A stretch of DNA of 64,000 bases from Bernardetiaceae bacterium (GTDB taxonomy: Bacteria; Bacteroidota; Bacteroidia; Cytophagales; Thermoflexibacteraceae). Position 1 is the first letter of the stretch. Each line of letters begins with the position of its first letter. Made by a program: the position numbers and the translations under genes. Location of the stretch: assembly GCA_025056255.1 (NCBI GenBank), contig JANWVT010000002.1, positions 124,001 through 188,000 of the forward strand. The letters are read 5' to 3'. The notes under the pieces are model-generated. The model was not told where the DNA came from. It did no database searches and was given only the letters and a program-made list of their open reading frames with translations. Of this stretch, positions 16,687 to 26,021 are shown one piece after another.

Positions 16687-18822
16687 ATGCTGTGTCCACT
16701 TATGGAACGAACACTACTCGTCTGTTTATTTTGCTTGTTAAGTTTAGCGGCTTTGTCGCAGCCAAGACGCTTTCAATCAGAAGTGGACTTAGACCAATTT
16801 ATCCAGTCGCTTTTTGCTATACAAGGAGAAGATATCAACTATGAAGACGCTTACGAGTCGCTCTATTTACTATACACTCATCCCTTAGACCTCAACCGCG
16901 CCACCTACGAAAAATTAGCAGACCTATATATTTTATCGCAATATCAGATTAATCAGTTTTTGGAGTATCGCAAGCGCCATGGCGAATTGCTCAGTATTTA
17001 TGAATTGCAAGCTATCGAGGGTTTTGATTTGGAGACAATTTATAAAATGCTGCCTTTTGTAACCGTTGGAGAGAGCAGTTTTGCTGCCGATACACGTTCG
17101 CTATGGCAAAAAATTTGGCATGAAGAAAACCGCTATTTCATTTATCGTCATGCACGCGTGCTAGAGCAGCAGCGCGGGTTTCAACCACTTTCACCTAGCG
17201 ATACGCTACCCTCTGGGTTGCCACAAACACGCTATCTTGGCTCGCCTGACAAAATCTATATGCGCTTTCGCAGTAGCCACTTGCGCGACTTTAGCATAGG
17301 CTTTACCGCCGAAAAAGATGCAGGTGAGCCCATTGCTTGGAATCCTGCTCGCCGACAGTTCGGTATGGATTTTTGGTCGGCTCATGCAGCAGTCTATAAC
17401 CGCAACAGACTGAAAGCTATCTTATTAGGCGACTATCTGATTCAGGCAGGGCAAGGGATGCTACTTGCAGCTGGCTTTACTATTGGGAAAGGCGCTGAAA
17501 CGGTTGCTACTATTCGCCGCAGCAACACTGGCATACGCCCTTATACCAGTGTAATTGAAAACGGCTTCTTTCGAGGAGCAGCAGCCACTATTAACTTCGG
17601 AAAAGTAGATGTAACACCTTTTGTCTCCTTCGCACGCCGTTCAGCGAATGTCAATTTTACGGCTGCCGATACAACAAGCGACGTGGACATTGTAGGTGAG
17701 GCATTCATTAACAGCATATTGCCTACGGGTTTTCATCGTACTGAGCGCGAACTCAATGCTAAAAACGCCATCCGAGAGCTTACTCATGGCATAACTGCCA
17801 CTTACCGCTCGGCAAACGGAAATGTAGAAGTAGGTGGTACTGCCATGATGACACACTTTAGCGTTCCTATCCGTCCACTGAACAGAATTTACAACCGATT
17901 TGAGTTTAGTGGTACGCAAAATCAGAATATTGGCATTTTCTTTAGCTATAACTATCGCAATTTCAACTTTTTTGGAGAGACAGCTCGTTCAGCAAGCGGA
18001 GGCATAGGTGCAATAGCGGGGTTTGTAAGCAGTCTGTCGGCAAAAGTAGATATGGCAATGCTTTATCGTCGCTATGAACGCCATTTTCATTCATTTTATG
18101 GGCAGTCATTCAGCGAAGGTACGCGCCCTATCAACGAATATGGCACCTACTGGGGAGTTAAAATAAAACCAACTCTGCGCTGGACCCTAGCAGCCTATTA
18201 CGACTTATTCCGATTTCCTTGGTTGCGGTTTTTAGTAGATGCCCCTTCCACAGGGCACGAGTGGTTAGTACGCCTTACCTATCAGCCCAACAAAAAAGTG
18301 GCACTCTACGCGCAGGTTCGGCAGGAAACCAAAGGGCGCAACCTACGCGACAATACCACTACTATGGATGTAGTAGTGCCCTCAGTACGGCATAATTTTC
18401 AACTCAATGCTGATTTTAAAGCCGAAAAAATTATTACTACCCGTAGTCGTATTCAGTGGAGCAGCTACCAACAGCAAGGTGGCGCACTTACCCAAGGGCT
18501 CGCGATTGTGCAAGATTTGGTAGCAGACCTGCAAATTGCCAAAATCAGTACCCGATTTGCCCTTTTCGATACCGATGACTACGAAAACCGGCAATATGTG
18601 TTTGAAAAAGACGTACTCTATGCGTTTAGTATTCCAGCTTATTATGGAAGAGGTCTCCGCAACTATTACATGGTACAATTCAACATTGGTCGCAAAACTG
18701 ACTTGTGGATTCGCTATGCCTTTACTGCATTGCGCAATCAGGATACAATTGGCTCAGGGTTAGACCGCATCGAGGGCAACCGACGAAGCGAGTTGAAGAT
18801 TCAGCTTAGGCGAATGTTTTGA
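16687..18822 (+). CDS. Outer-membrane protein with N-terminal helix-hairpin-helix domain
   Basis: This protein has up to 711 residues. After a signal peptide (MERTLLVCLFCLLSLAALSQ from the second ATG, 16702), residues about 50-125 form two ComEA-like helix-hairpin-helix units (LDLNRATYEKLADLYILS, then LLSIYELQAIEGFDLETIYK). The remaining ~580 residues are beta-rich and end in a strand-like RRSELKIQLRRMF, suggesting a barrel. This combination is a conserved Bacteroidota family without a proven role. The HhH units may bind DNA, or may be only a structural module in the periplasm. It is probably co-transcribed with the barrel gene before it. Confidence 0.8.
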   Translation: MLCPLMERTLLVCLFCLLSLAALSQPRRFQSEVDLDQFIQSLFAIQGEDINYEDAYESLYLLYTHPLDLNRATYEKLADLYILSQYQINQFLEYRKRHGELLSIYELQAIEGFDLETIYKMLPFVTVGESSFAADTRSLWQKIWHEENRYFIYRHARVLEQQRGFQPLSPSDTLPSGLPQTRYLGSPDKIYMRFRSSHLRDFSIGFTAEKDAGEPIAWNPARRQFGMDFWSAHAAVYNRNRLKAILLGDYLIQAGQGMLLAAGFTIGKGAETVATIRRSNTGIRPYTSVIENGFFRGAAATINFGKVDVTPFVSFARRSANVNFTAADTTSDVDIVGEAFINSILPTGFHRTERELNAKNAIRELTHGITATYRSANGNVEVGGTAMMTHFSVPIRPLNRIYNRFEFSGTQNQNIGIFFSYNYRNFNFFGETARSASGGIGAIAGFVSSLSAKVDMAMLYRRYERHFHSFYGQSFSEGTRPINEYGTYWGVKIKPTLRWTLAAYYDLFRFPWLRFLVDAPSTGHEWLVRLTYQPNKKVALYAQVRQETKGRNLRDNTTTMDVVVPSVRHNFQLNADFKAEKIITTRSRIQWSSYQQQGGALTQGLAIVQDLVADLQIAKISTRFALFDTDDYENRQYVFEKDVLYAFSIPAYYGRGLRNYYMVQFNIGRKTDLWIRYAFTALRNQDTIGSGLDRIEGNRRSELKIQLRRMF

Positions 18823-19023
18823 AAGAAATATTGTACCAAAACCCAAAATTTTTCCCAGCCTGTTTTTATTTTAGTCAAAAACATTGCTGCATAATTTGCA
18901 AAAAACTTTATCCAATTTATTTCCGTAAGCTATACAAGTGCTAACAACTCGCCAACTTATTTTTACATTTAGAATCATTGCCCTGCTTTGGGTACAAATT
19001 GAGGGCGTTTTTTTAGTTATCTG

Positions 19024-20304
19024 ATGACTATGCAACCAGAAACTTGTGTAACAACAGCTACTATTGCCATCATTGGGCTTGGCTATGTGGGTTTGCCTTT
19101 GGCAGTAGAGTTTGGCAAACAACAGCCAGTGATTGGGTTTGATATCAATCCGCTACGAATACAAGATTTAACAGCTGGTATAGACCGTACCTTAGAGGTA
19201 TCTAAACAGCAACTGCAAGCTGCTGTGCATCTGCATTTCACACATCAACCTGACGACCTTGCAACTGCCGATATTTTTATCGTTACTGTACCTACGCCCA
19301 TAGATGCACATAAGCGTCCTAATCTGCAACCTTTAATAGCTGCTAGCATCACTGTTGGGAAGGCTCTGCGAAAAGGCAATATCGTCATCTATGAATCAAC
19401 CGTCTATCCGGGTTGTACCGAAGAAGAATGTGTACCAGTGTTGGAAAAATACAGCGGTTTAAAATTCAACGAAGATTTTTTCTGTGGTTACTCGCCTGAA
19501 CGCATCAACCCCGGCGATAAAGAACACACTATTCGCAAAATTAAAAAGGTAGTTAGTGGCAGCACTCCCGAGACTGCTCGGAAAATACAAGCGCTCTATA
19601 ATACCATCATAGATGCCGGAACACACTTGGCACCCTCTATCAAAGTAGCAGAAGCATCAAAAGTGATAGAAAACGCCCAACGAGATATTAACATTGCTTT
19701 TGTCAATGAATTAGCGCTTATTTTCGACCGCATGGGCATTGATACACACGATGTACTCGCCAGTGCTCGCACCAAGTGGAACTTTCTCCCTTTCACACCC
19801 GGCTTGGTCGGTGGGCACTGCATTGGCGTTGACCCTTACTACCTGACGCATAAAGCAGAAAGCGTAGGCTACCATCCAGAAGTAATTCTTGCAGGTAGAC
19901 GCATCAATGACAATATGGGGATGTTTATTGCCCAAAAAGTAGTCAAACTAATGATTCACAGAAATATGAACATCAAAGCCGCTCGGATATTGGTGTTGGG
20001 TATCACCTTTAAAGAAAACTGCCCTGACATTAGAAATTCCAAAGTGGTAGATGTTATCAGAGAACTGCAAGCATTTGGCACGTGTGTAGAAGTGTATGAC
20101 CCTTGGGCAACACCGGCAGATGTTAAATACGAATATGGAATTGATATGCTGTCGACCATTAATCATGTGTATGATGCTATTGTGCTTGCAGTAGCTCACC
20201 GAGAATTTAAAACCTTAGACATCAACCCACTAAAACATGAAAAAACAGTAGTTTACGACGTGAAAGGTTTTTGGGAAAAGTCGCAGATAACAGCACGTTT
20301 GTAA
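19024..20304 (+). CDS. UDP-N-acetyl-hexosamine 6-dehydrogenase (TviB/WbpO-like nucleotide sugar dehydrogenase)
   Basis: This 426-residue protein oxidises a UDP-N-acetylsugar to its uronic acid using NAD. Motifs are the Rossmann start IAIIGLGYVGLPLAVEFGK, the substrate segment VPTPIDAHKRPNL, STVYPGCTEE, the lysine/Asn region KVIENAQRDINIAFVNELA, and the catalytic-cysteine loop GLVGGHCIGVDPYYL. These fit the VipA/TviB/WbpO subgroup that feeds capsule or O-antigen synthesis. Unusually it stands alone: no glycosyltransferase, epimerase or Wzx/Wzy gene is nearby, only an M43 protease convergently downstream. Confidence 0.93.
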   Translation: MTMQPETCVTTATIAIIGLGYVGLPLAVEFGKQQPVIGFDINPLRIQDLTAGIDRTLEVSKQQLQAAVHLHFTHQPDDLATADIFIVTVPTPIDAHKRPNLQPLIAASITVGKALRKGNIVIYESTVYPGCTEEECVPVLEKYSGLKFNEDFFCGYSPERINPGDKEHTIRKIKKVVSGSTPETARKIQALYNTIIDAGTHLAPSIKVAEASKVIENAQRDINIAFVNELALIFDRMGIDTHDVLASARTKWNFLPFTPGLVGGHCIGVDPYYLTHKAESVGYHPEVILAGRRINDNMGMFIAQKVVKLMIHRNMNIKAARILVLGITFKENCPDIRNSKVVDVIRELQAFGTCVEVYDPWATPADVKYEYGIDMLSTINHVYDAIVLAVAHREFKTLDINPLKHEKTVVYDVKGFWEKSQITARL

Positions 20305-20553
20305 CTTTGAAAAAGTTAATACCCACACTGCCACTGCAATTTTGCGAACAGCTACTACTTGTTGCTCATGAAAAGCACAATTTTTCGCAGCCTATCGGTT
20401 TTTTGTAATATGGCTTGCCGGCTATCCGGCGTTATGATAAAAATTGTTTTCTCTTAGCAGACAGGAAAATGTTTTTTTGTTAATGTTAATGATTGCTTTT
20501 CGTGTTTTTGCTAATAAGTGACAGGCTAGCAAACTACTATTGCCCTATTCGCG

Positions 20554-21849
20554 TTACTTCCGGTAAATCTTTTGCATCAGGATGCCTTGTGGGGTAATTA
20601 ATCGCAAGATGTATACACCTGCAGCAACTTGTCGCAAGTAAATTTCGTTTTGTGGCGAAGCTAACTCGCCCGCAGTGATTACCTGCCCCAGCAAATTGCA
20701 AATTTCGTAGTTACATCCCAATAGCGGATGCGGACTTTCTAACCGAATCACATCAGTAAAGGGATTGGGAAGAATGCGCACCTTGGCTGCCAAATTGATG
20801 CTTTGGAGAAAATGCTGAATATTACCTTTACCCACTGTACTATTCGGTAATTCGCGACGGCGTGGGCTGAGTGCCAACACTTGCCGCATACGAGCCACTT
20901 GGCAGACTGTAAACAGGTTCATGCAGGCATCGTCAGTAAATTGCATAAAGTTTTGTAGCATAGTGGAGTGATTGCAACTAAATGCATTTTGAGGGCAGCC
21001 GGTAGTAGTTAAAAATGTAGGAGGGGTATCTTCACAATAATCGTTGGGCTCCGAACACCCCCCCTCAAAAGGATGCAACAGCCCTAGGAAATGTCCAATT
21101 TCGTGAGTAAGTGTGCGCCCGCGGTCGAAACGACCGGGAACTGCCTGACGGTTCAGGGGAGCAGCCCACGGCGTTTTAATAACTGAACCAAGCCGATTGT
21201 AGCGCACTACTACGCCATCAGTCATCGCGTTTTGCGGGTTTTCAGGTAGCCCGCCCAAGTTGGCAAGGTCGGGAAATTGTGCATAGCCTGCCAAAGCAGC
21301 CCCCCCTATGCGTAGGCTGTCTACTATCCACACGTTCAAATAGCGCGTAGGCTCCCATATGGTAGCAGGTTTTACCACTGCATCAAAGTATGTGACCGAA
21401 TAGAATCCGTTGGCGGGGCGTGGCAATTGCACACGACGAATCCCCGGTTCGGAGAGAAATTTACCCTCAGGGTCGGTGGCGGCAGGATAAAACTCTATCC
21501 CTGCATCAGCAGCTATCGAGCGAAAAAGTGGAAAAGTATTAGCTGCATCAACATTTTTACGGCGAAAATCTTCATTTAGCACGTCTATTTGCGCAAAAAT
21601 TTGTTCAGCAGCCACATTACAGCCCTGACCCACCGGTTCGCCGTGGTGAATCACATGAAAAATCAGTGGAATTTGTAAAATTTCATTTTCAATGCGCGTG
21701 TTGTTGGCAAGCAGCGATTGTTGTAACAAGTGCTGGAAGTGGATAAAATAGTCAGCGCTTTGGGCATGCGTACTACAGCGTTGTTCCTCTTGCGCTGCCG
21801 CATAGTAAATTGGCAGCAAAAGGAGAGCGCCAAAGACCCCTCCTCGCAT
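20554..21849 (-). CDS. Secreted M43-type zinc metalloprotease with type IX sorting domain
   Basis: This 431-residue protein has a signal peptide ending near YYAAAQ and a catalytic region with LTHEIGHFLGLLHPF (zinc motif HExxHxxGxxH), followed by the M43-type cysteine-rich segment ending EDTPP. The last ~75 residues (RILPNPFTDVIRL..., ending MQKIYRK) form a type A T9SS C-terminal sorting domain. It is therefore predicted to be carried across the outer membrane by the type IX system and released or anchored at the surface. The family includes cytophagalysin and ulilysin relatives. It begins one base after the stop of the upstream lipoprotein gene, so the two are likely co-translated. Confidence 0.93.
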   Translation of the reverse strand: MRGGVFGALLLLPIYYAAAQEEQRCSTHAQSADYFIHFQHLLQQSLLANNTRIENEILQIPLIFHVIHHGEPVGQGCNVAAEQIFAQIDVLNEDFRRKNVDAANTFPLFRSIAADAGIEFYPAATDPEGKFLSEPGIRRVQLPRPANGFYSVTYFDAVVKPATIWEPTRYLNVWIVDSLRIGGAALAGYAQFPDLANLGGLPENPQNAMTDGVVVRYNRLGSVIKTPWAAPLNRQAVPGRFDRGRTLTHEIGHFLGLLHPFEGGCSEPNDYCEDTPPTFLTTTGCPQNAFSCNHSTMLQNFMQFTDDACMNLFTVCQVARMRQVLALSPRRRELPNSTVGKGNIQHFLQSINLAAKVRILPNPFTDVIRLESPHPLLGCNYEICNLLGQVITAGELASPQNEIYLRQVAAGVYILRLITPQGILMQKIYRK

Positions 21850-21850
21850 A

Positions 21851-22294
21851 TCAGCGCCATTTAATAGTTTGAAAAATTTCGTATATAAATGGCTGTTGCT
21901 CAGCTGTTTCTTTGTTTTCGTTGGGTCTGCCTACAAAAATGACAATTTCATCGTCCATCACTACTGCATAGTAGTTTGTGGCAGAGCCTCCCCCAAATCC
22001 TCCACAAGCAATAGAAGCATCTGCTGGAATGCCTTTTTCTTTAAATTGGTCTTCGGGAATTTCTTCAAGCGGTTGGCTAAACTCGCCCAAAGGCTCTTCT
22101 TTGCCATTGACCAGCAAAGTTAGGCGGCTAACTGGTGCATAGCCCATAGAATCGGTTCCTAAGTTTTCGATTTTCCAACGCAGTTGCACCGAAGAGGCAG
22201 TTGCAGTTTGGTCTTGGTTTGTCTTTTTTTCTCCACAAGCACTCATGCCCAAAGCAACCAGGCTTATAAGGGCTATTGACAGATACTTTTTCAT
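21851..22294 (-). CDS. Small predicted lipoprotein
   Basis: This protein has 147 residues from ATG 22294. The signal MKKYLSIALISLVALGMSAC has lipobox MSAC. The mature part begins with a polar linker (GEKKTNQDQT) and continues with a compact beta domain without recognised motifs. An in-frame upstream extension to 22387 lacks coding character. It sits between nuoB (95 bases upstream) and the M43 protease (one base downstream), and could be a partner or inhibitor of the protease, but nothing in the sequence proves it. Confidence 0.78.
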   Translation of the reverse strand: MKKYLSIALISLVALGMSACGEKKTNQDQTATASSVQLRWKIENLGTDSMGYAPVSRLTLLVNGKEEPLGEFSQPLEEIPEDQFKEKGIPADASIACGGFGGGSATNYYAVVMDDEIVIFVGRPNENKETAEQQPFIYEIFQTIKWR

Positions 22295-22389
22295 AGGTAA
22301 GCAGTTTAGCTGTTCACCATGTTGCTGCACAAATAACTGAAAATAAGTGATGAAGTAAGTTTTACAACATTGATTAAAGCTGCTCATAA

Positions 22390-22938
22390 TTATGCAGCAG
22401 CCGCTTTGCCCAATGCTTTCGCCAATAGAGGGGGTAAAGGTTGCTCTTGTCTAATTTTTTCCTGTAATTTTAGAAAACCACCGATTAGTGCTTCGGGGCG
22501 CGGTGGGCAACCGGGTACGTATACATCCACAGGCACAATTCTATCCACTCCCTTCACTACGTGGTAGCCATGTTGCCAATAAGGACCGCCACAGTTAGAA
22601 CAACTGCCCATAGAAATTACATAGCGCGGCTCTGCCATTTGGTCGTATAAGCGGCGCAGGCGGTCTGCCATTTTAAAAGTTACCGTTCCTGCTACAATCA
22701 TCACATCAGCCTGACGCGGCGAAGCCCGCGGAATAATGCCAAATCGGTCTAAATCGTAGCCTGAGGCATAACTACTCATCATCTCGATAGCACAGCAGGC
22801 TAAGCCAAAACCCAGTGGCCACATAGAAGACAGGCGTGCCCAATTGAGCAGCTCGTCTAACTTGGCAAGAATAATACTTCCTCTGCCTGTTTTTAATTGA
22901 CTTTCTGATAGAAAACTCATATCGGCAATGTTAATCAT
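22390..22938 (-). CDS. nuoB: NADH-quinone oxidoreductase subunit B
   Basis: This is the subunit of respiratory complex I that carries the N2 iron-sulphur cluster. All four cysteine ligands are visible: the adjacent pair in [10 protein letters not shown], one in [12 protein letters not shown] and one in [14 protein letters not shown]. With ATG 22938 ([10 protein letters not shown]) the length is 182 residues, normal for the family; ATG 22920 is an alternative and a TTG at 22989 is less likely. No other nuo gene is adjacent, which is unusual. A haem lyase gene is divergent, with 70 bases between starts. Confidence 0.94.
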   Translation of the reverse strand: MINIADMSFLSESQLKTGRGSIILAKLDELLNWARLSSMWPLGFGLACCAIEMMSSYASGYDLDRFGIIPRASPRQADVMIVAGTVTFKMADRLRRLYDQMAEPRYVISMGSCSNCGGPYWQHGYHVVKGVDRIVPVDVYVPGCPPRPEALIGGFLKLQEKIRQEQPLPPLLAKALGKAAAA

Positions 22939-23008
22939 TTGTGGCGTACCTTTGCAAAAAACTATTAGGTTGCGCAATTGGTTTGCCAATTGTGCAGATA
23001 AAACAGAT

Positions 23009-25573
23009 ATGATTCACTACACAATTGGAATAGTTGGACATTTAAGCGTTTGCACTGCTTTTGTGGCTGCATTAGTGAGCGCTTATGGATATTTTCAGTC
23101 AAGCCGTCAGTCAGAAATTCGCCGCAGCCAATGGCTTCGGTTTGCGCGAGGTGCTTTCTATGTGCACAGTATGGCTGTTGTTGGCACTATTTACAGCCTT
23201 TTCCACATTATTTACAATCATTACTACGAATACCACTACGCTTGGGACCACTCCTCGAACAACTTGCCTGTTCATTTTATGATTTCTTGCTTCTGGGAAG
23301 GGCAAGAAGGTAGTTTTTTACTGTGGATATTCTGGCATGTGCTCATTGGTCTGTTGCTAATGCGCAGCGCCAAGCAATGGGAGCCCGACGTAATGCTTGT
23401 TTTTGCATCTGTGCAAGCATTCTTAACCTCTATGATTTTGGGCGTAGTGTTTTTTGGTGAATTTAAAATAGGTAGCTCGCCTTTTATGTTGCTGCGAGAA
23501 GCGCGTCCTAACGACCCTATTTTTCAAATTAATCCCAATTTCATCCCTACCGATGGCGGCGGACTAAATCCTTTGTTGCAAAACTATTGGATGGTTATCC
23601 ATCCGCCTACCTTGTTTTTAGGTTTTGCCGGTACGCTTGTCCCTTTTGCCTATGCCATTGCTGCTTTGCGCACGGGGCGCTATCGCGAATGGGTACAACA
23701 TGCCTTGCCATGGGCACATGCCACAGCGCTAGTTTTAGGTTTAGGGATTATGATGGGGGCTTATTGGGCATATGAAACACTGAACTTTGGAGGCTACTGG
23801 AACTGGGACCCAGTGGAAAACGCCGTATATGTGCCTTGGCTCATTTTGGTAGCTGCCATTCACGTCATGATTGTGTTTCGCCGCAGCAATACAGCCTTAA
23901 AAGCTGCTTTTATATTGGTCATTGCTACGTTCATTAGCATTCTGTACGCTACGTTTCTTACACGCAGCGGCATACTGGGCAACGCTTCGGTACATTCTTT
24001 CACCGATTTGGGGCTTTCTGGACAGCTGCTGGTTTACTTGATAGCCTTCCTTGCTATGGCGCTGTTCTGTCTGGTGCGTGCGTGGAAGCAAATTCCCACA
24101 TCGGAAGAAGAGGTTACTACCTACTCCCGCGAATTCTGGATTTTTATGGGGGCAACTACACTCTGTTTAGCAGGCTTTCAGGTGATTGTGCCTACTTCCA
24201 TTCCAGTGTATAATAAATTTTTAGAATTTTTTGGCATTCACTCCAACATGGCGCCCCCTGCCGACCAAGTAGCATTTTATACCAAGTTTCAACTTTGGTT
24301 TGGCATTGCCATTGCGCTGCTGTCGGGAACAGGGCAGTTTTTTTTCTGGAATCGCATAGATGCTAAGCAGTTGCGAGAAGCGATTAGTGTGCCTCTTACA
24401 GTTACAATGCTCATTTCAGCACTAATATTAATAGTGGCAAAAATTGACAATTGGAAATACGTTGTACTACTTACAGCAGGCATTTATGCTATTGTTGCTA
24501 ACAGTTTCATTTTGGCACGCCTTTTTAAAACTAACCACTTTAAACTTGCAGGAGGGGCTGTGGCACATATTGGTGTAGCAATGATGTTGTTAGGTATATT
24601 GGCTTCGGCGGGCTATTCCAAAGTGATTTCGCTGAACAATACGGGTTTGCTCTACAACCGCCAGTTTAGCGAAGAAATGAATAAGAATAACTTGCTGCTG
24701 TTCCGCAATCAACCGCAACGCATGAAAGACTACACACTCGTATACAAAGGTACACGGCTTACCTCTCGCGATTTTCCGGGCTACATAGACCAAGCCGCCC
24801 TACAAGCCACCAGCACGCCTTGGCTGATGGTTGCCAAAGAAGACTTGACTTATAAAGGAAAAACGTACTTTACCAAAGGCGATACGCTCAACGTGTATCA
24901 CGAAAACGTGTACTACGAAATAGAGTACACGAAACAAAACGGCAAAACCTTCACACTCTATCCACGTATCCAGTTTAACGAGCAGATGGGAACGGGCGGG
25001 CTTGTTCCCAGTCCAGATATTAGCCGCAGCTTAGACCGCGACTTATACACTCACATTACCAACATACCCGACCCCGAACAAGAACGCAAGTGGAATAAAC
25101 CAGAACACTTTACACTTGCCGTAGGCGATACATTCGTTGTGAACGACTTCATCGCTATTTTTGACGATGTGCGGCGCGGACAACAAATTGATGACGAAGA
25201 TATCAACGTGTTTGCCCGCATTCGCATCTTAGACCGCGACCGCGAGTACGAGGCTAAACCTGCTTATTTGATTAAAGGACAAATGGTGCGCAAAATTCCT
25301 TATGTAAACACAGACCTAGGCATTAAGCTCACCATCGAAGAAATTAGACCAAAGGACAATGCATTCGTAATACAAGCTGCTACTACGCAAAAAGACTGGA
25401 TTATTCTCAAAGCAGTAGAAATGCCGCTTATTAACCTACTTTGGGCAGGTACCCTTCTAACAACCTTTGGATTTGGCATAGCTATTGTCCGCCGTTTTCA
25501 AGAAGGACAACAAGTAGGAAAAACGCCATCTGGCAAATCTGTTAGGCAAGAAAAGCAAACAATTCGGGTATGA
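23009..25573 (+). CDS. CcmF/CcsA-type cytochrome c haem lyase
   Basis: This large polytopic protein (854 residues from ATG 23009) is predicted to present haem for attachment to c-type cytochromes. The tryptophan-rich haem motif reads [18 protein letters not shown] (near residues 260-280), matching CcmF. About 12-14 membrane segments come first, then a long periplasmic domain (about 560-800) and a last C-terminal helix, as in CcmF. The symbol ccmF would be reasonable, but Bacteroidota also have CcsA fusions, so I leave it open. A small gene follows after 79 bases. Confidence 0.9.
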   Translation: MIHYTIGIVGHLSVCTAFVAALVSAYGYFQSSRQSEIRRSQWLRFARGAFYVHSMAVVGTIYSLFHIIYNHYYEYHYAWDHSSNNLPVHFMISCFWEGQEGSFLLWIFWHVLIGLLLMRSAKQWEPDVMLVFASVQAFLTSMILGVVFFGEFKIGSSPFMLLREARPNDPIFQINPNFIPTDGGGLNPLLQNYWMVIHPPTLFLGFAGTLVPFAYAIAALRTGRYREWVQHALPWAHATALVLGLGIMMGAYWAYETLNFGGYWNWDPVENAVYVPWLILVAAIHVMIVFRRSNTALKAAFILVIATFISILYATFLTRSGILGNASVHSFTDLGLSGQLLVYLIAFLAMALFCLVRAWKQIPTSEEEVTTYSREFWIFMGATTLCLAGFQVIVPTSIPVYNKFLEFFGIHSNMAPPADQVAFYTKFQLWFGIAIALLSGTGQFFFWNRIDAKQLREAISVPLTVTMLISALILIVAKIDNWKYVVLLTAGIYAIVANSFILARLFKTNHFKLAGGAVAHIGVAMMLLGILASAGYSKVISLNNTGLLYNRQFSEEMNKNNLLLFRNQPQRMKDYTLVYKGTRLTSRDFPGYIDQAALQATSTPWLMVAKEDLTYKGKTYFTKGDTLNVYHENVYYEIEYTKQNGKTFTLYPRIQFNEQMGTGGLVPSPDISRSLDRDLYTHITNIPDPEQERKWNKPEHFTLAVGDTFVVNDFIAIFDDVRRGQQIDDEDINVFARIRILDRDREYEAKPAYLIKGQMVRKIPYVNTDLGIKLTIEEIRPKDNAFVIQAATTQKDWIILKAVEMPLINLLWAGTLLTTFGFGIAIVRRFQEGQQVGKTPSGKSVRQEKQTIRV

Positions 25574-25617
25574 AATTTTGAGAAAAAACACTGTACCTGT
25601 TTTTTTGCGAAAAATGC

Positions 25618-25625
25618 TATTTTTG
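25618..25625 (+). promoter_or_regulatory. Candidate -7 element TATTTTTG before the small gene at 25653
   Basis: TATTTTTG fits TAnnTTTG and lies 27 bases upstream of ATG 25653. If used, it rules out the in-frame upstream starts (ATG 25614 and TTG 25578). No convincing -33 TTG at the expected spacing was seen. Confidence 0.35.
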
Positions 25626-25652
25626 AGAAGTCTAATCCTATTTCTCAGGCGC

Positions 25653-26021
25653 ATGACCTCCGACGAAAAAAAAGCCTTTTTATTGCTTAAAGCGATTATC
25701 TTCCACTATCATGGCTTAGATGAAGAGGAGAGACGCATTTTAGAAGATACTGCTAAGACAATGGGGGCTCAGGAGGAGCTAATGTGGGCTATACAATTTA
25801 TTGAACAAGATTACTACAACGCTTTTGACAGAGCACGCACCTTTCTCAATCAGGTAATGGCTCAATTAGACAAAAGCAAGCGATTGTATTATCTCAGTTC
25901 AGTATGGAATGCCAACAATCGCAAAGGCTACATAAGCGAAATGGAAGCTATTGCTATGCTTAAACTCGCCCAAGACTGGCAAATTGAGCGCGAACTATTA
26001 GAAATGATTCGCAACAAGTAA
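25653..26021 (+). CDS. Small hypothetical protein, helical
   Basis: This 122-residue acidic, helix-rich protein begins MTSDEKKAFLLLKAIIFHYH. I do not recognise the family. No signal peptide is present if it starts at 25653; an upstream ATG at 25614 would add a short hydrophobic stretch (MLFLRSLILFLRR). It follows the haem lyase by 79 bases and may be in its unit or have its own promoter. Its stop codon directly abuts the stop of the convergent phosphatase gene at 26022, with no spacer. Confidence 0.6.
   Translation: MTSDEKKAFLLLKAIIFHYHGLDEEERRILEDTAKTMGAQEELMWAIQFIEQDYYNAFDRARTFLNQVMAQLDKSKRLYYLSSVWNANNRKGYISEMEAIAMLKLAQDWQIERELLEMIRNK

Noticed and set aside
22939-22989. TTG start extending nuoB by 17 residues
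   Set aside because: The extension overlaps the divergent upstream region and is not in the family; ATG 22938 gives the normal length.
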